Positions 20,795 through 33,121 of a stretch of 64,000 bases of DNA are shown here, piece by piece. The notes under the pieces were generated by a model, which searched no databases, was not told the origin of the DNA, and saw only the letters and a list, made by a program, of their open reading frames with translations. Positions within the stretch are counted from its first letter, which is position 1; each line of letters begins with the position of its first letter. Both the position numbers and the translations under genes were made by a program. Source of the DNA: an uncultured Paracoccaceae bacterium (GTDB taxonomy: Bacteria > Pseudomonadota > Alphaproteobacteria > Rhodobacterales > Rhodobacteraceae); assembly GCA_947503775.1 (NCBI GenBank), contig CANNFE010000003.1:226501-290500 (forward strand), written 5' to 3'.

Positions 20795-23700
20795 GGTGAT
20801 CCGCCCCTACCGCATCTGCGTCATCACGCTCGATGCTCACGCCGCCGGTCCGGCCGCGCGGGCCGTACCGGATCTTGTCGCCGATTTCCCGGGGCTCGAG
20901 ATCGATGTCTTTCCTGCCGCCGAATGGGCTGAACATCCGCAGGCCCTGGCAAAAGCCAAGAGCGCCGTGGCTCAGGCGGACATCATCATCGCCAACCTGC
21001 TCTTTCTCGAAGAGCATATTCAGGCGATCCTGCCCGACCTCACGGCCCGCCGTCCCGACTGCGACGCCATTGTTGGCCTGATCGCGGATACGCAGATCGT
21101 CCAGCTCACCAAGATGGGCGATCTGGACATGTCCAAGCCCGCCTCGGGCGCGATGGCGCTGCTCAAAAAGCTCAAGCCCAAGACAAAAAGCGCCTCAAGC
21201 GGCGCAGGGCAGATGCGTATGCTCCGGCGGCTGCCCAGGATCCTGCGATTGATCCCAGGCAAGGCGCAGGATCTGCGGGCCTGGTTCTTGTCGATGCAAT
21301 ACTGGCTCGGCGGCTCGGACGACAACATCCGCGAGATGGTCCGCTTCCTGATCTCGCGCTACGCGGATCGTGCGGACTGGCACGGAACTGCTGCTGCCGA
21401 TCCGATCGATTACCCGGAGCTTGGCCTCTATCACCCAGATCTTCCCGGTCATCACATCACCACCGATCTCGCAGATCTGCCGCGCAAGAAGGGTCCGACG
21501 ATCGGTCTGCTTATGCTGCGGTCCTATATCCTGGCCTCGGACAAGGCGCATTACGATGCCGTCATCCGGGCGTTCGAGGCGGCCGGATGTTCGGTGCGCG
21601 CCGCCTTTGCCGGGGGGCTCGACGGGCGGCCGGCGATCGAGACCTACATGCAGGATGTCGATGCGCTCGTCTCTTTAACGGGGTTCAGCCTTGTGGGCGG
21701 GCCGGCCTATAATGACAGCGAGGCGGCGGTCGATGTGCTTTCCGCGCTTGATGTTCCCTATGTCAGCGCCCAGCCGCTCGAGTTCCAGACGCTGCGCCAG
21801 TGGTCGGAGAGCAAGCAGGGGCTGGGGCCGGTCGAGACGACGATGCTGGTCGCTTTGCCCGAAATCGACGGCGCGACAAATCCATGTGTTTTCGCAGGTC
21901 GCCACGGGATTGATGGTTGCGATGGCTGCCACCGCCGGTGCCGCGCCGTGCCCGAAAGCAAGGCGATGGCACCCTGCCCGGAACGGATTGCCGCGTTGGT
22001 GGACAAGACCATGCGTCTGGCGCGCCTTCGGCGTAAGGCGAATGCCGAGAAAGCCGTTGCGATCACACTCTTCGGTTTTCCGCCCAATGCGGGCGCTGTG
22101 GGAACAGCCGCCTATCTGAGCGTGTTCGAAAGCCTCTTCAACACGCTCCATCGCATGGCGGACGACGGCTATGACCTTGAGCCGCCGGAGACCGTCGACG
22201 CCCTCCGCGCGGCCGTTCTGGACGGCAATGCCGCCCGGTTCGGGCAACAGGCCAACGTCGCCGCCCATGTGACGGCGGACCAGATTGTCGCCGGAACGCC
22301 GTGGCTGGACGAGATCGAAGCGGTCTGGGGTCCGGCTCCGGGTCGGCATCAGGCCGATGGTCGCGGCGTCTTCGTTCTGGGCGCACGCTTCGGCAAGATC
22401 TTCGTCGGGGTACAGCCCGCTTTCGGATATGAAGGCGATCCGATGCGCCTGCTTTTCGAAGGCGGCTTCGCACCGACCCATGCTTTTTCCGCCTATTACC
22501 TCTGGCTGAAAGAAGAGCTTGCCGCCGATGTGGTCCTGCATTTCGGAATGCACGGTGCGCTTGAATTCATGCCCGGCAAACAAACGGGGCTGTCCGGCGC
22601 CGACTGGCCGGATCGGCTCATGGGCGGTCTGCCGAATGTCTATCTTTATGCGGCCAACAACCCCTCCGAGGCGACATTGGCCAAGCGGCGGGCAAATGCG
22701 GTCACGATCACTCATCTGACACCGCCCCTGGCTCAGGCGGGTCTCTACAAAGGGCTGGCAGAGCTGAAGGACAGCGTCCGGCGCTGGCGCGAGACGCCTG
22801 CGGGCGAAGATCGGTCAGAGCTCGAAACCCTGATCCGCGAGCAGGCCGCCGCGGTCGACCTGAACGGACGCGATCCGGAGCGTCTTTGGCTGGTGCTTCT
22901 CGAAACCGAGGATGCGCTGATCACCGACGGGCTACATATCGTCGGCAAACCGATGAGCGGCGCGGCCCGCGAGGATGCGTTGACCTTGATGCAGGGCCAC
23001 TCAGAAGAGGCGTTGCAGAGAGCCGAGGCGCATCTGGCCGACGAGACAGAGCTCCCCGCCCTGATGCGGGCCTTGTCCGGCCGGTTCATCAAGCCAGTGC
23101 CCGGGGGTGATCTGATCCGCAATCCGGAGATCCTACCGACCGGGCGCAACATTCACGCTTTCGATCCGTTCAGGATGCCAACGACCTTTGCCATGGCCGA
23201 TGGCGCCAAGCAGGCAAACGCATTGCTCGACACGCATGAGCGTTTACCGAGGACCGTCGCCTTGGTGCTTTGGGGGTCTGACAATATCAAGAGCGATGGT
23301 GGCCCAATCGCGCAGGCCCTTGCCTTGATCGGCGCGGAGCCGCGGTTTGACGCCTATGGACGCCTCTGCGGTGCGGATCTGGTGCCTCTCGAGCGGCTTG
23401 GACGCCCTCGCATCGATGTGGTGATGACGCTGTCGGGGATCTTCCGGGATCTTCTGCCTTTGCAGACAAAGATGCTGGCCGAGGCAGCCTTCAAGGCGGC
23501 GAGCGCGGATGAGCCGGAAGAGATGAACTTCGTCGCGGCCCATGCCCGGGCTTATGCGGAGCGCACGGGCTGTTCGATGGCGCAAGCCGCGCTTCGCGTC
23601 TTCTCGAATGCGGAAGGCGCCTATGGATCGAACGTGAATCAACTGGTGGATAGCTCGGCCTTCGGCGACGAGGACGAGCTTGCCGATGCCTACGAGGCGA

Positions 23701-24311
23701 GAAAGAGCTTTGCTTACGGGGTCGACGGGAAGGCAGCGGCCAATCCGGAGCTGTTGCAGGCGACCCTCAGAGACGTGGATCTGGCCTATCAGAACCTGGA
23801 AAGCGTCGAGCTTGGGGTGACGACGGTCGATCACTATTTCGATACGCTGGGCGGGATCGCGCGGGCCGTGAAGCGGGCCAAGGGCGGCGAGGAGACACCG
23901 ATCTATATCGGGGACCAGACCCGCGGCGGCGCAAAGGTTCGGACATTGGCCGACCAGGTCGCGCTTGAAACCCGGGCTCGGTCACTCAATCCCCGGTTTT
24001 ACGAGCCGCTGCTCAAGCATGGCCATGAGGGCGTGCGCCAGATCGAGGCGCATATCACCAATACCGTCGGTTGGTCGGCGACGACCGGACAGGTCGAGCC
24101 CTGGGTTTATCAGCGGCTGTCGGAGACATTCGTTCTGGACGAGGCGATGCGCGAGCGTTTGAGCCAGCTCAACCCGCAAGCCTCGATGCGGATGGCGAAC
24201 CGTCTCTTGGAGGCGTCAGACCGGGACTATTGGGCGCCCGATGCAGAGACACTCGCCGCGCTTCAGGATGCGGCGGATGCCATCGAAGACCGAATGGAGG
24301 GTGTCGTATGA
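20784..24311 (+). CDS. bchH: magnesium chelatase subunit H
   Basis: Large porphyrin-binding subunit of Mg-chelatase, 1175 aa, CobN/ChlH family, which with BchI and BchD inserts Mg into protoporphyrin IX, the branch point from haem. The N-terminus [18 protein letters not shown], the central [15 protein letters not shown] and the C-terminal [30 protein letters not shown] are typical. Overlaps bchB by 11 bases. bchI and bchD are not in the window. Confidence 0.97.
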
Positions 24312-25337
<1,026 letters not shown>

Positions 25338-25338
<1 letters not shown>

Positions 25339-26069
25339 TGAGTGTCCTGTCTCCACGCCGTCCCGGGCTTGATCCGGGACCTCTGGCCCCCGGATACGGC
25401 GAAACGCGGGACCGGGTCGAACACTATTTCGACCGGACGGCGACGCGGGTGTGGGAACAGCTGACATCAGATGCACCCGTCTCAGGCATTCGCGCGACCG
25501 TTCGGGCGGGGCGGGACCGGATGCGGGAGGTGCTGTTGTCTCAGGTCGGCGTGGACTTGAGCGGACAGCGGATCCTCGATGCCGGATGCGGAACAGGGGC
25601 GCTTTCCTTCGAGCTTGCAGCGCGCGGGGCGGATGTCGTGGCCGTCGACCTGTCTCCCGAGCTGGTGAAGATTGCCGAGGCGCGATGCCCGAAGGGTCTG
25701 GCGCGCCGGATCACCTTTACCTCCGGCGACATGACCAATCCGGCGCTTGGGCGGTTTGACCGTGCCGTCGCGATGGACAGCATGATCTACTATTCCGCCG
25801 ACGATCTGGCGGCCATGATGGGGCGGATCCTGCCGCGTCTAGAGCGCGGGCTCCTCTTTACCGCCGCGCCCCGGACACCGCTTCTGATGGCGATGTGGCG
25901 GATCGGGAAACTCTTCCCGCGCAGCGACCGTGCGCCGGTTATGGTGCCACAGACGGCCGCCGGGATCTCATCGGCCTTGCGCCGCGCGAAAGTAGCGGCG
26001 CCTCTACGCGAGATCGACCGGATCTCCTCGGGCTTTTACATCTCCACCGCCCTCGAGGTCGCACCATGA
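25338..26069 (+). CDS. bchM: magnesium protoporphyrin IX methyltransferase
   Basis: SAM-dependent methyltransferase making Mg-protoporphyrin IX monomethyl ester, the AcsF substrate. 243 aa. [17 protein letters not shown] (26-42) is the usual BchM opening and [16 protein letters not shown] (79-94) the SAM motif. Residues about 5-19 ([14 protein letters not shown]) precede the family start and are encoded by a palindromic repeat (25356-25384) also found at 30955. TGATG joint with bchL and ATGA joint with lhaA. Translation could alternatively begin at the preceding TTG, which is less likely. Confidence 0.95.
25356..25384 (+). repeat. palindromic repeat inside the bchM 5' coding region
   Basis: Hairpin arms GTCCCGG and CCGGGAC flanking a 7-base loop, within a 29-base unit that matches the reverse complement of 30955-30983 at 27 of 29 positions. 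It is read in frame and adds the [10 protein letters not shown] peptide to BchM. It resembles the dispersed intergenic palindromes of alphaproteobacteria. Confidence 0.75.
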
Positions 26070-27487
26070 TGAAGGGCGTCATCAAGCAGATGGGGCTGAG
26101 GATGCTGCCTTTCTCGGATGCAGCCTCTCCAGATCTGCCGATGGCGCAGCTATTGCGTCTGTCGCTGTTCCAGGTCTCCGTTGGCATGGCAGCGGTGATG
26201 CTTCTGGGCACGCTCAATCGCGTGATGATTGTCGAGTTGAGCGTGTCGGCCATCGTGGTCGCAACGATGATCGCGATCCCCGTCCTGGTCGCACCCTTCC
26301 GCGCGGTGCTGGGGTTCCGGTCGGACACTTATCGCAGCGCAATCGGATGGAAGCGAATCCCCTATCTTTGGTTCGGTTCGCTATGGCAGTTCGGGGGCCT
26401 CGCGATCATGCCGATGGGGCTGCTTGTCCTATCCGGGTCGCAAGCCACGGGGCCAAGCTGGGCCGGAGAGGTCGGCGCGGCGCTCGCCTTCCTGCTGACC
26501 GGGATTGGCATGCACATGACCCAGACCGCCGGGCTGGCGCTGGCGGCGGACCGGGCGACTGAGGAGACCCGGCCCAAGGTCGTCGCACTGCTTTACGTGA
26601 TGTTCCTTGTGGGGATGGGCGTCTCGGCCCTGATCGTTGGGGGGCTTCTTCAGAATTTCAGCCAGCTGCGGCTGGTGCAGGTTGTGCAAGGGACCGCGGT
26701 TGTCACGATCGTTCTGAATGTCATCGCATTGTGGAAGCAGGAGCGAATGGCTCCGATGACAAAGGCCGAGCGCGAGGTTCCTCGGCCCGACTTCGGGCTG
26801 GTATGGAAGGAGTTCGCGCAGGGCGACACGATGCGGCTGCTGGTCGTGATTTTCCTCGGAACGATGGCCTTCAACATGCAGGACGTGCTGCTGGAGCCTT
26901 ATGGCGGAGAGATCCTTGGTCTCTCAGTCTCCGCGACCACGCTCCTGACCGCGGCCTGGGCCTGCGGCGCGTTGGGCGGCTTCGCGCTCGCGGCCAATCG
27001 GCTGGCGTTGGGGCGGGATGCACACCGGCTGGCGGGGGGCGGGATCCTGGTCGGGCTGCTTGCCTTCACGCTGGTTATCTTTTCGGCGCCCATCGGGTCG
27101 CCGCCGATGTTCTTTGTCGGTGCGCTGCTGATTGGGTTTGGCGGAGGGCTTTTTGCGGTGTCAACCCTGACAGCGGCCATGGCCTTGCCGGTCAAAGGAC
27201 ATGCCGGGCGCGGGCTTGCCCTTGGCGCATGGGGCGCGGCGCAGGCAACAGCGGCAGGTCTGTCAATTTTCCTCGGCGGGGCGATCCGGGATATCGTTAC
27301 TCTTCTAACGGCGAACGGACAGTTCGGGGAGGCTCTGGCCACCCCCGCGACTGGATATTCAGCGGTCTATCATCTCGAGATCGGGCTGCTTTTCATCACA
27401 CTCATTGCTTTGGGGCCGCTGGTGCGGCGCCGGATGCTGACCGGGCAGGCGGAGGGCTCTTTCGGGCTTGCCGACTTCCCCACCTGA
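26066..27487 (+). CDS. lhaA: light-harvesting 1 assembly protein LhaA (PucC family)
   Basis: MFS-like membrane protein of 473 aa required for LH1 assembly, probably delivering bacteriochlorophyll. The family blocks [43 protein letters not shown] and [12 protein letters not shown] are visible with about twelve hydrophobic helices. It is a paralogue of the gene at 11421. Position between bchM and puhA is the conserved superoperon order. Start ATG 26066 overlaps the bchM stop. Confidence 0.95.
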   Translation: MMKGVIKQMGLRMLPFSDAASPDLPMAQLLRLSLFQVSVGMAAVMLLGTLNRVMIVELSVSAIVVATMIAIPVLVAPFRAVLGFRSDTYRSAIGWKRIPYLWFGSLWQFGGLAIMPMGLLVLSGSQATGPSWAGEVGAALAFLLTGIGMHMTQTAGLALAADRATEETRPKVVALLYVMFLVGMGVSALIVGGLLQNFSQLRLVQVVQGTAVVTIVLNVIALWKQERMAPMTKAEREVPRPDFGLVWKEFAQGDTMRLLVVIFLGTMAFNMQDVLLEPYGGEILGLSVSATTLLTAAWACGALGGFALAANRLALGRDAHRLAGGGILVGLLAFTLVIFSAPIGSPPMFFVGALLIGFGGGLFAVSTLTAAMALPVKGHAGRGLALGAWGAAQATAAGLSIFLGGAIRDIVTLLTANGQFGEALATPATGYSAVYHLEIGLLFITLIALGPLVRRRMLTGQAEGSFGLADFPT

Positions 27488-27505
27488 CCAACGGAGGACA
27501 CCCAA

Positions 27506-28279
27506 ATGGTTGGAACGGAATTTTTCGGAAACTTCGATCTGGCAAGCGCCGCGATCTGGCTCTTCTGGATCTTCTTTGCAGGGCTGATCTACTACTTGCA
27601 GGTCGAGAATATGCGCGAAGGCTATCCGCTGGAAGATGACGAGGGGAACCTCGCGCCCAATCAGGGACCCTTTCCGCTGCCCAAGCCCAAGACGTTCAAA
27701 TTGCCTCACGGGCGCGGCGAGCTGACGGTGCCGACGATGGCCCCCGAAAGCCGAGATGTGGCGCTTGCCAGAACATCCCACGCAGCGGGTTCGCCCTTTG
27801 TGCCGACCGGAGATCCGATGGTCGACGGTGTCGGACCAGCGGCTTGGGCGCCGCGCGAGGACCTACCGGAACTGGACGGTCACGGGCATCCGAAGATCCA
27901 GCCGCTGTCGATGGTCGAAAGCGAATTCGGCATCAGTGCAGGACGTGATCCCCGGGGCTTGCCGGTTCAGGCGGGCGATGGAGAGGTCGTCGGCCGGGTT
28001 ATCGATCTGTGGGTCGATGTGCCCGAGCAGATGGTTCGATTCCTGACGATCGATCTGAACCCAGAAGGCACCGGACAAACGCGCCTTGCGCCGATCCATA
28101 TGTGCCGGATCAAATCCGACCGCGTGAAAATCCGGTCGCTTTACGAGCACAATTTCGAGGGAATTCCGCAGATCAAGTCGGAGCGCGAGATCACCAAGCT
28201 CGAAGAGGAAAAGATCATGGCTTGGTATGCGGGCGGTACGCTCTATGCCTCGCCCAAGCGTCTCGAAGCACAGTTCTAA
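27506..28279 (+). CDS. puhA: photosynthetic reaction centre H subunit
   Basis: Membrane-anchored cap of the type II reaction centre. 257 aa. One transmembrane helix at about 15-33 ([17 protein letters not shown]), followed by EGYPLEDD and the cytoplasmic PRC-barrel domain with GREVVG-like [15 protein letters not shown]. The L and M partners (pufLM) are not in this window. GGAGGA lies 7 bases before the start. Confidence 0.98.
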   Translation: MVGTEFFGNFDLASAAIWLFWIFFAGLIYYLQVENMREGYPLEDDEGNLAPNQGPFPLPKPKTFKLPHGRGELTVPTMAPESRDVALARTSHAAGSPFVPTGDPMVDGVGPAAWAPREDLPELDGHGHPKIQPLSMVESEFGISAGRDPRGLPVQAGDGEVVGRVIDLWVDVPEQMVRFLTIDLNPEGTGQTRLAPIHMCRIKSDRVKIRSLYEHNFEGIPQIKSEREITKLEEEKIMAWYAGGTLYASPKRLEAQF

Positions 28280-28291
28280 GAGAAACCTGCG

Positions 28292-28312
28292 GGGCGGCCT
28301 CGCCAGCCGCCC
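28292..28312 (+). other. intercistronic stem-loop between puhA and puhB
   Basis: GGGCGGC and GCCGCCC arms around a 7-base loop, 13 bases after the puhA stop and with no T-run. Probably an mRNA-stabilising or partial-termination hairpin raising puhA over downstream messages. Confidence 0.5.
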
Positions 28313-28339
28313 GGCCCAATCGCGAGGAGGGAGCCCGCG

Positions 28340-28972
28340 ATGAACCATGATGATTTCAAGTTCGAACCTGTAAGGGGACTACCCGAGGCATTGCCGGCCG
28401 GGGAGGTGATCCTCTGGCAAGGTGCGCCCTCGCCATGGCGGCTCGCCCGCGAGGCGCTCGGGCTCTACTGGGTCGCCGGATATTTTGCGCTGCTGGCGGT
28501 TTGGCGGGTGGGTGTGTCCTCCACCACCGAACCGTTCGGCCTCGCAATGGCCCATGCCATTCCATTTCTCGTAATCGGCGCGGTCGCCTGTTCGGTGCTG
28601 ATGCTGATCGCCCTCATTCAAGCGAAGGCCACGGTCTACACACTGACCAACAAACGGGTCGCGATGCGGATTGGAGCGGCGCTGACAATGACGCTGAACC
28701 TGCCCTATACGCAGATCGCCAATGCGGAGCTCGACAAGCGCAAGTCGGGCCATGGCACTATCGCCTTCGAGCTGATCGGTGAGACGCGGTTCAGCTACAT
28801 CCTGTGCTGGCCACATCTCAAACCATGGCGGATGCGCAAGACCGAGCCCGCATTGCGCTGCATTCCGAATGCCGCGCGGGTGGCCGAGATCTTTGCCGAG
28901 GCCGCCGAAACCCGGCTGTCCGAGCCACAGATCGAACGGGTCGCCGACATGCAGCAGATCGCGGCGGAGTAA
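28340..28972 (+). CDS. puhB: photosynthetic complex assembly protein PuhB
   Basis: 210 aa membrane protein that aids reaction centre and LH1 assembly. LPAGEVILWQGAPSPWRLAREALGL precedes two to three hydrophobic segments (about 45-95), and the C-terminal half has a bacterial PH-like domain with the TNKRVAMRIGAALTMTLNLPY block. GAGGAGGGAG lies before the start. puhC follows after 5 bases. Confidence 0.93.
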   Translation: MNHDDFKFEPVRGLPEALPAGEVILWQGAPSPWRLAREALGLYWVAGYFALLAVWRVGVSSTTEPFGLAMAHAIPFLVIGAVACSVLMLIALIQAKATVYTLTNKRVAMRIGAALTMTLNLPYTQIANAELDKRKSGHGTIAFELIGETRFSYILCWPHLKPWRMRKTEPALRCIPNAARVAEIFAEAAETRLSEPQIERVADMQQIAAE

Positions 28973-28977
28973 CGGAT

Positions 28978-29436
28978 ATGAGCAATCTTGAAAGCCAAAT
29001 GCGTCTTCGTGACAAGGAGATGGTCCCCCGGATCCTTGTCTTTGCAATGTTCTCCGTGATGGCCCTGTCGCTTGCGATGGTCACCTTCGCCACATTGACA
29101 GACCGACCAAAAGTCGGGGTTCTTGCCGGGAGCGCCATCGTTAAGGATGTCACTATCCTGATGAAGGGAGACCGAAACGGGAAGGTCACCGTCTTTAATA
29201 CCGATGGTGTGGAAATTGCCCGCTCGGACGAAAGCCGTAACGGGTTCATCAGCGTCATGTGGCGGATGCTCGACCGCAAGCGGATGCTCAACGACGCGGA
29301 TCCGGATGCTCCGGTCCGGGTGGCATTGCTCGAGAACGGGCATGTTTCCGTGATCGACGACGCGACCGACTTTTCGGTTGAGCTGATCGGATACGGAAAA
29401 GACAACGTAGCCGCATTCGAGCGGCTGATTGACTGA
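28978..29436 (+). CDS. puhC: photosynthetic complex assembly protein PuhC
   Basis: 152 aa. Cytoplasmic N-terminus (MSNLESQMRLRDKEMVPR), one membrane helix at about 19-41, then a periplasmic domain with DVTILMKGDRNGKVTVFNTDG. In Rhodobacter PuhC is needed for efficient reaction centre and LH1 assembly. The position after puhB supports the call. Confidence 0.92.
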   Translation: MSNLESQMRLRDKEMVPRILVFAMFSVMALSLAMVTFATLTDRPKVGVLAGSAIVKDVTILMKGDRNGKVTVFNTDGVEIARSDESRNGFISVMWRMLDRKRMLNDADPDAPVRVALLENGHVSVIDDATDFSVELIGYGKDNVAAFERLID

Positions 29437-29495
29437 CATCAAGGCGGCGGCCAGCCACCGTCGTCTTGGATAGCAACATCAGAGGAGGGAACCTG

Positions 29496-29792
29496 ATGGG
29501 ACTACTGACGAGAGAGAAGGAGACGGCCCCCTGCACGGTGACGGTCAGCCACCGCTTCGAGGAACTGTCGGCGCATGTGCGCTTCGACAATGGTGCTATC
29601 GTGCATCCCGGTGACAGCGTTCTGGTCCACGGCGCCGAGATCATGGCGCCTTACGGCGAGGTCATCGAGGAAAAGCGGCAGGCGACGATCACGCGGGCGT
29701 CCAAGCTGGAACGGCTCTGGACGCGCGCGACGGGTGATTTCGAGTTCATGGAATTGTGCGAATTCAGCTTCTCCGAAGAGGTGATGTCATGA
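29496..29792 (+). CDS. conserved small protein of the puhC-acsF gap
   Basis: 98 aa, soluble, no signal or membrane segment. A cysteine at 11 (APCTVTVSH) and another near the C-terminus (ELCEFSFSEE); the middle VHPGDSVLVHGAEIMAPYGE looks like a small beta fold. Start at ATG 29496 after AGAGGAGG. A protein of this size lies at the same place in other Rhodobacterales photosynthesis clusters, so a role in reaction centre assembly or with the AcsF cyclase is plausible but unproven. Its stop overlaps acsF as ATGA, which would keep the two products in proportion. Confidence 0.8.
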   Translation: MGLLTREKETAPCTVTVSHRFEELSAHVRFDNGAIVHPGDSVLVHGAEIMAPYGEVIEEKRQATITRASKLERLWTRATGDFEFMELCEFSFSEEVMS

Positions 29793-30916
29793 ACGTTCAA
29801 GCCAACAAACACTCCGCCGATGCCACGACCGTCGAGGAAGGACTGGCCGCCGACAACATGGCGATGCCGGTCGACAGCAAGACGGCAACCGAGGTCGCGA
29901 TGCAGAATACGCTGCTAACGCCGCGGTTCTACACGACCGATTTCGACGAGATGGACGCGATTGATGTAACCCCGGTCCGGGAGGACTGGGACAAGCTGAT
30001 CGGGCAGATGAAGTCGGATCCGAACAAGGGCCATTTCAAGAAGAACGAGGACTGGGACGATGTCGATTGGGACGGTATGGATCCGGCGCTCAAGCGGGAG
30101 TTCATCGACTTTCTGATCTCCTCCTGTACCGCCGAATTTTCAGGCTGCGTGCTTTACAAGGAGATGAAGCGGCGAGGCTCCAACAGCGACATCACGACCC
30201 TTTTTCAGCTGATGGCCCGGGACGAGGCGCGGCATGCGGGGTTCATCAACGATGCGCTGCGTGAGGCGGGGATCGCGGTAAACCTTGGTTTTCTGACGCA
30301 GCAGAAGAAATACACCTACTTCCGGCCGAAATTTATCTATTACGCAACTTATCTGAGCGAGAAGATCGGATATGCGCGTTATATCACGATCTTTCGCCAC
30401 CTCGAGGCGCATCCCGAGCATCGCTTCCACCCGATCTTCAAATGGTTCAAGGAGTGGTGCAACGACGAGTTCAGCCATGGGGAGGCTTTCGCGCTGTTGA
30501 TGAAGACCGATCCGAAACTGACCTCGGGCGGCAACACGCTGTGGATCAAGTTCTTCCTGACGGCGGTCTATTCCACGATGTGGGTGCGCGATCATCAGCG
30601 GCCCGCCTTTCACGAGGCTCTTGGCGTCGATACCACGTGGTACGGGCAAGAAGTGTTCCGCAAGACGTCGGAAATCTCCAAACAGGTCTTTCCGATCACG
30701 CTTGATATCGATCATCCGCGCTGGCGGAAGGGACTGGATCGGCTGGAGGCTGCGAACCGGCAGATTGCCAAGGGCAAGACGGCCGGCGGTCTGGGCGGAT
30801 CACTGAGCCGAATGGCCGGGATGGCGAAGGCGGCCGCGGCGTTCGTGTCGCTTTATACCATTCCCGCACTCAAGCATGACGTCCCCGAAGACACGCGATT
30901 GGAGCCGGCCTATTGA
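29789..30916 (+). CDS. acsF: Mg-protoporphyrin IX monomethyl ester oxidative cyclase (aerobic)
   Basis: Diiron, O2-dependent cyclase that forms ring E of protochlorophyllide. 375 aa. Ferritin-like metal motifs are present: the Glu of SSCTAEFSGCVLY, the DEARH motif, and later CNDEFSHGEAF, with glutamates and histidines in the expected order. The oxygen-independent BchE is absent from the window. ATGA overlap with the preceding small gene. Confidence 0.97.
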   Translation: MNVQANKHSADATTVEEGLAADNMAMPVDSKTATEVAMQNTLLTPRFYTTDFDEMDAIDVTPVREDWDKLIGQMKSDPNKGHFKKNEDWDDVDWDGMDPALKREFIDFLISSCTAEFSGCVLYKEMKRRGSNSDITTLFQLMARDEARHAGFINDALREAGIAVNLGFLTQQKKYTYFRPKFIYYATYLSEKIGYARYITIFRHLEAHPEHRFHPIFKWFKEWCNDEFSHGEAFALLMKTDPKLTSGGNTLWIKFFLTAVYSTMWVRDHQRPAFHEALGVDTTWYGQEVFRKTSEISKQVFPITLDIDHPRWRKGLDRLEAANRQIAKGKTAGGLGGSLSRMAGMAKAAAAFVSLYTIPALKHDVPEDTRLEPAY

Positions 30917-30954
30917 GCCAAAGCGCCATCATAGACGCGCTGTCTTTCACAGCG

Positions 30955-30983
30955 AGAGGTCCCGGCTCAAGGCCGGGACGGCG
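30955..30983 (-). repeat. palindromic repeat between acsF and puhE
   Basis: Arms GTCCCGG/CCGGGAC around CTCAAGG. Its reverse complement matches 25356-25384 at 27 of 29 positions. It lies in the 79-base acsF-puhE gap and could act as an mRNA hairpin. Confidence 0.75.
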
Positions 30984-30995
30984 CGGGGGGATCAT

Positions 30996-31802
30996 ATGAG
31001 CCTTTCCCCGTGGATCGCTGCGCTGTCGGCGCTGTTTCTCTGGTGGTTCTCGACCGGGGCGCTTTTGCTGCTCGTTCGGCGGGCGGACCGGGCGGGGGGC
31101 TGGGCGCACCGGCAGCTTCTGATCATGGCCATGCCGCTTCTGGTTCTGGGTGTGATCGGCCTTTGGCTATCATCGCTCAACTGGGACGGGATCGCCGGGG
31201 TCTATCTGGGTTTCGCAGCCGCCCTGGCAGTCTGGGGCTGGATCGAGCTGGCGTTTCTCACCGGGATCATCACTGGACCGGAGAGGGCGCCTTGCCCTGT
31301 CGGCCTGTCAGGTTTGGCCAGGTTTTCAAAGGCTTGGGGGACAGTTGCTTGGCACGAGCTGGCCTTGACGCTTGGCCTGCTCCTGATCGTCATGATCTCG
31401 AGCGGGGCCGAAAACCAGGTAGGTCTTTGGACCTATGTGATCCTCTTCATCGCGCGGATCTCGGCGAAGCTCAATCTGTTCTTCGGTGTCCCTCATATGA
31501 CGACGGAGTTCATCCCCGGGCGCTTGACCTACATGGCCAGCTACTTTCGCAAAGGGCCTGTCACGGCGGCTTTTCCGGTGGGTATCACCGTGCTGACCTT
31601 TGCCGCCGCCTGTTTTCTCTTTCAATTAAGCTTTGCCGAAACCGATGCGGAGGCGGCCACATGGGCGCTTCTCACGGCGATGGCGGTGCTTGCGACCCTC
31701 GAACACTGGCTGATGGTGGTGCCATTGGCCGATGCGAAACTTTGGCGCTGGATGCTCCCGGCGCCTTTGCCTGCCTCTCAAGACGAAAGACCCAGATCAT
31801 GA
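30996..31802 (+). CDS. puhE: photosynthetic complex assembly protein PuhE
   Basis: 268 aa polytopic membrane protein with about seven to eight hydrophobic helices, matching the DUF3623 / photosynthetic complex assembly protein 2 family. [10 protein letters not shown] and [24 protein letters not shown] are the recognisable family blocks. Position between acsF and hemA is conserved. In Rhodobacter PuhE modulates bacteriochlorophyll production and complex assembly. The stop overlaps hemA as ATGA. Confidence 0.92.
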   Translation: MSLSPWIAALSALFLWWFSTGALLLLVRRADRAGGWAHRQLLIMAMPLLVLGVIGLWLSSLNWDGIAGVYLGFAAALAVWGWIELAFLTGIITGPERAPCPVGLSGLARFSKAWGTVAWHELALTLGLLLIVMISSGAENQVGLWTYVILFIARISAKLNLFFGVPHMTTEFIPGRLTYMASYFRKGPVTAAFPVGITVLTFAAACFLFQLSFAETDAEAATWALLTAMAVLATLEHWLMVVPLADAKLWRWMLPAPLPASQDERPRS

Positions 31803-33013
31803 ATTACGACGCGCTTTTCCAGGACCAGCTCGACACGCTCAAGGCAGAAGGTAACTACCGGGTCTTTGCAGAGCTTGAGCGGCAATGCGGGAAATTTCCA
31901 CGCGCGGCGAACCATAGCGAAGACGGCATACGCGACGTAACAGTCTGGTGTTCCAACGATTATCTGGGGATGGGGCAGCATCCGGCGGTGATGGACGCAA
32001 TGTGCGAGGCGGTGCAGCGTTGCGGAACCGGGGCGGGCGGCACGCGCAATATTTCAGGCACGAACCACGATCACTTGCTGCTTGAGAAGGAACTGGCGGA
32101 TCTGCATGGCAAGGAAGCAGCGCTGCTGTTCACGAGCGGATATGTGTCGAACTGGGCGGCGCTGTCGACGCTGGGATCGCGGCTGAAGGATTGCGTGATC
32201 CTGAGCGATGCGGGCAACCACGCCTCGATGATCGAGGGGATCCGGCACAGCCGGGCGACCAAGGTGATTTGGAAGCACAACGATGTCGAGGATCTCGAAC
32301 GCAAGCTGCGGACGCTGCCTGCGGATGTGCCCAAGATCGTGGCCTTCGAGAGCGTCTATTCGATGGATGGCGATATTGCTCCGATCCAGAAGATCGTTGA
32401 AATTGCAGAAAAATACGGCGCGATGACCTACTTGGACGAAGTCCACGCGGTCGGTCTTTACGGGCCTCGCGGCGGCGGGATCTCCGAGCAGGAAGGCGTT
32501 GCCGACCGGATCACCCTGATCGAGGGAACGCTTGGAAAAGCCTATGGTGTCGTGGGCGGATATATCACCGGATCGGTCGCTCTTTGCGACTTTATCCGAA
32601 GCTTTGCCAGCGGGTTCATCTTTACCACGGCCTTGCCTCCGGCAGTGGCGGCGGCGGCGCGGACGTCGATCGCGCATCTCAAGGTCAGCCATTCGGAGAG
32701 AGCGCGTCAGAGGCGTCAGGTGGCGCTGCTTAGATCGCGGCTCGACGCGCAGGGGATTCCGCATCTGATGAACGACAGCCATATAGTGCCGGTGATGATC
32801 AAGGATCCGGTGAAGACCAAGATGCTGGCCGATATCCTGATGGACGACTGGGGCATCTACGTTCAACCAATCAACTACCCCACAGTGCCTAAGGGCACAG
32901 AAAGATTGAGATTTACGCCGTCTCCGCTGCATTCGGATGCCGATATCGAGCATCTGGTCTCGGCGCTTTCTGTCCTATGGAAGCAGTGCGCGATCAATCA
33001 TGCGGTTGCGTGA
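31799..33013 (+). CDS. hemA: 5-aminolevulinate synthase
   Basis: PLP enzyme condensing glycine and succinyl-CoA, first step of the C4 tetrapyrrole pathway. 404 aa. Lys247 in EGTLGKAYG is the cofactor Schiff-base lysine; [11 protein letters not shown] holds the PLP-interacting Asp, and [13 protein letters not shown] the substrate loop. Lying at the end of the bch-puh operon, its supply is tied to bacteriochlorophyll synthesis. Confidence 0.97.
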   Translation: MNYDALFQDQLDTLKAEGNYRVFAELERQCGKFPRAANHSEDGIRDVTVWCSNDYLGMGQHPAVMDAMCEAVQRCGTGAGGTRNISGTNHDHLLLEKELADLHGKEAALLFTSGYVSNWAALSTLGSRLKDCVILSDAGNHASMIEGIRHSRATKVIWKHNDVEDLERKLRTLPADVPKIVAFESVYSMDGDIAPIQKIVEIAEKYGAMTYLDEVHAVGLYGPRGGGISEQEGVADRITLIEGTLGKAYGVVGGYITGSVALCDFIRSFASGFIFTTALPPAVAAAARTSIAHLKVSHSERARQRRQVALLRSRLDAQGIPHLMNDSHIVPVMIKDPVKTKMLADILMDDWGIYVQPINYPTVPKGTERLRFTPSPLHSDADIEHLVSALSVLWKQCAINHAVA

Positions 33014-33121
33014 TATTGTATGACAAGTCGAGATGCGCTTTGTCTGGACCAGCTATCGAGACATGCTAGGTTCCAACACAATGTGGTCTATGGATTACTG
33101 AAAAATCGTAAGGGAGTTCCT

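Noticed and set aside
33040-33080. TGT...ACA pair upstream of cycA as another PpsR site.
   Set aside because: Spacing is 17, not 12, and the inner bases lack symmetry.
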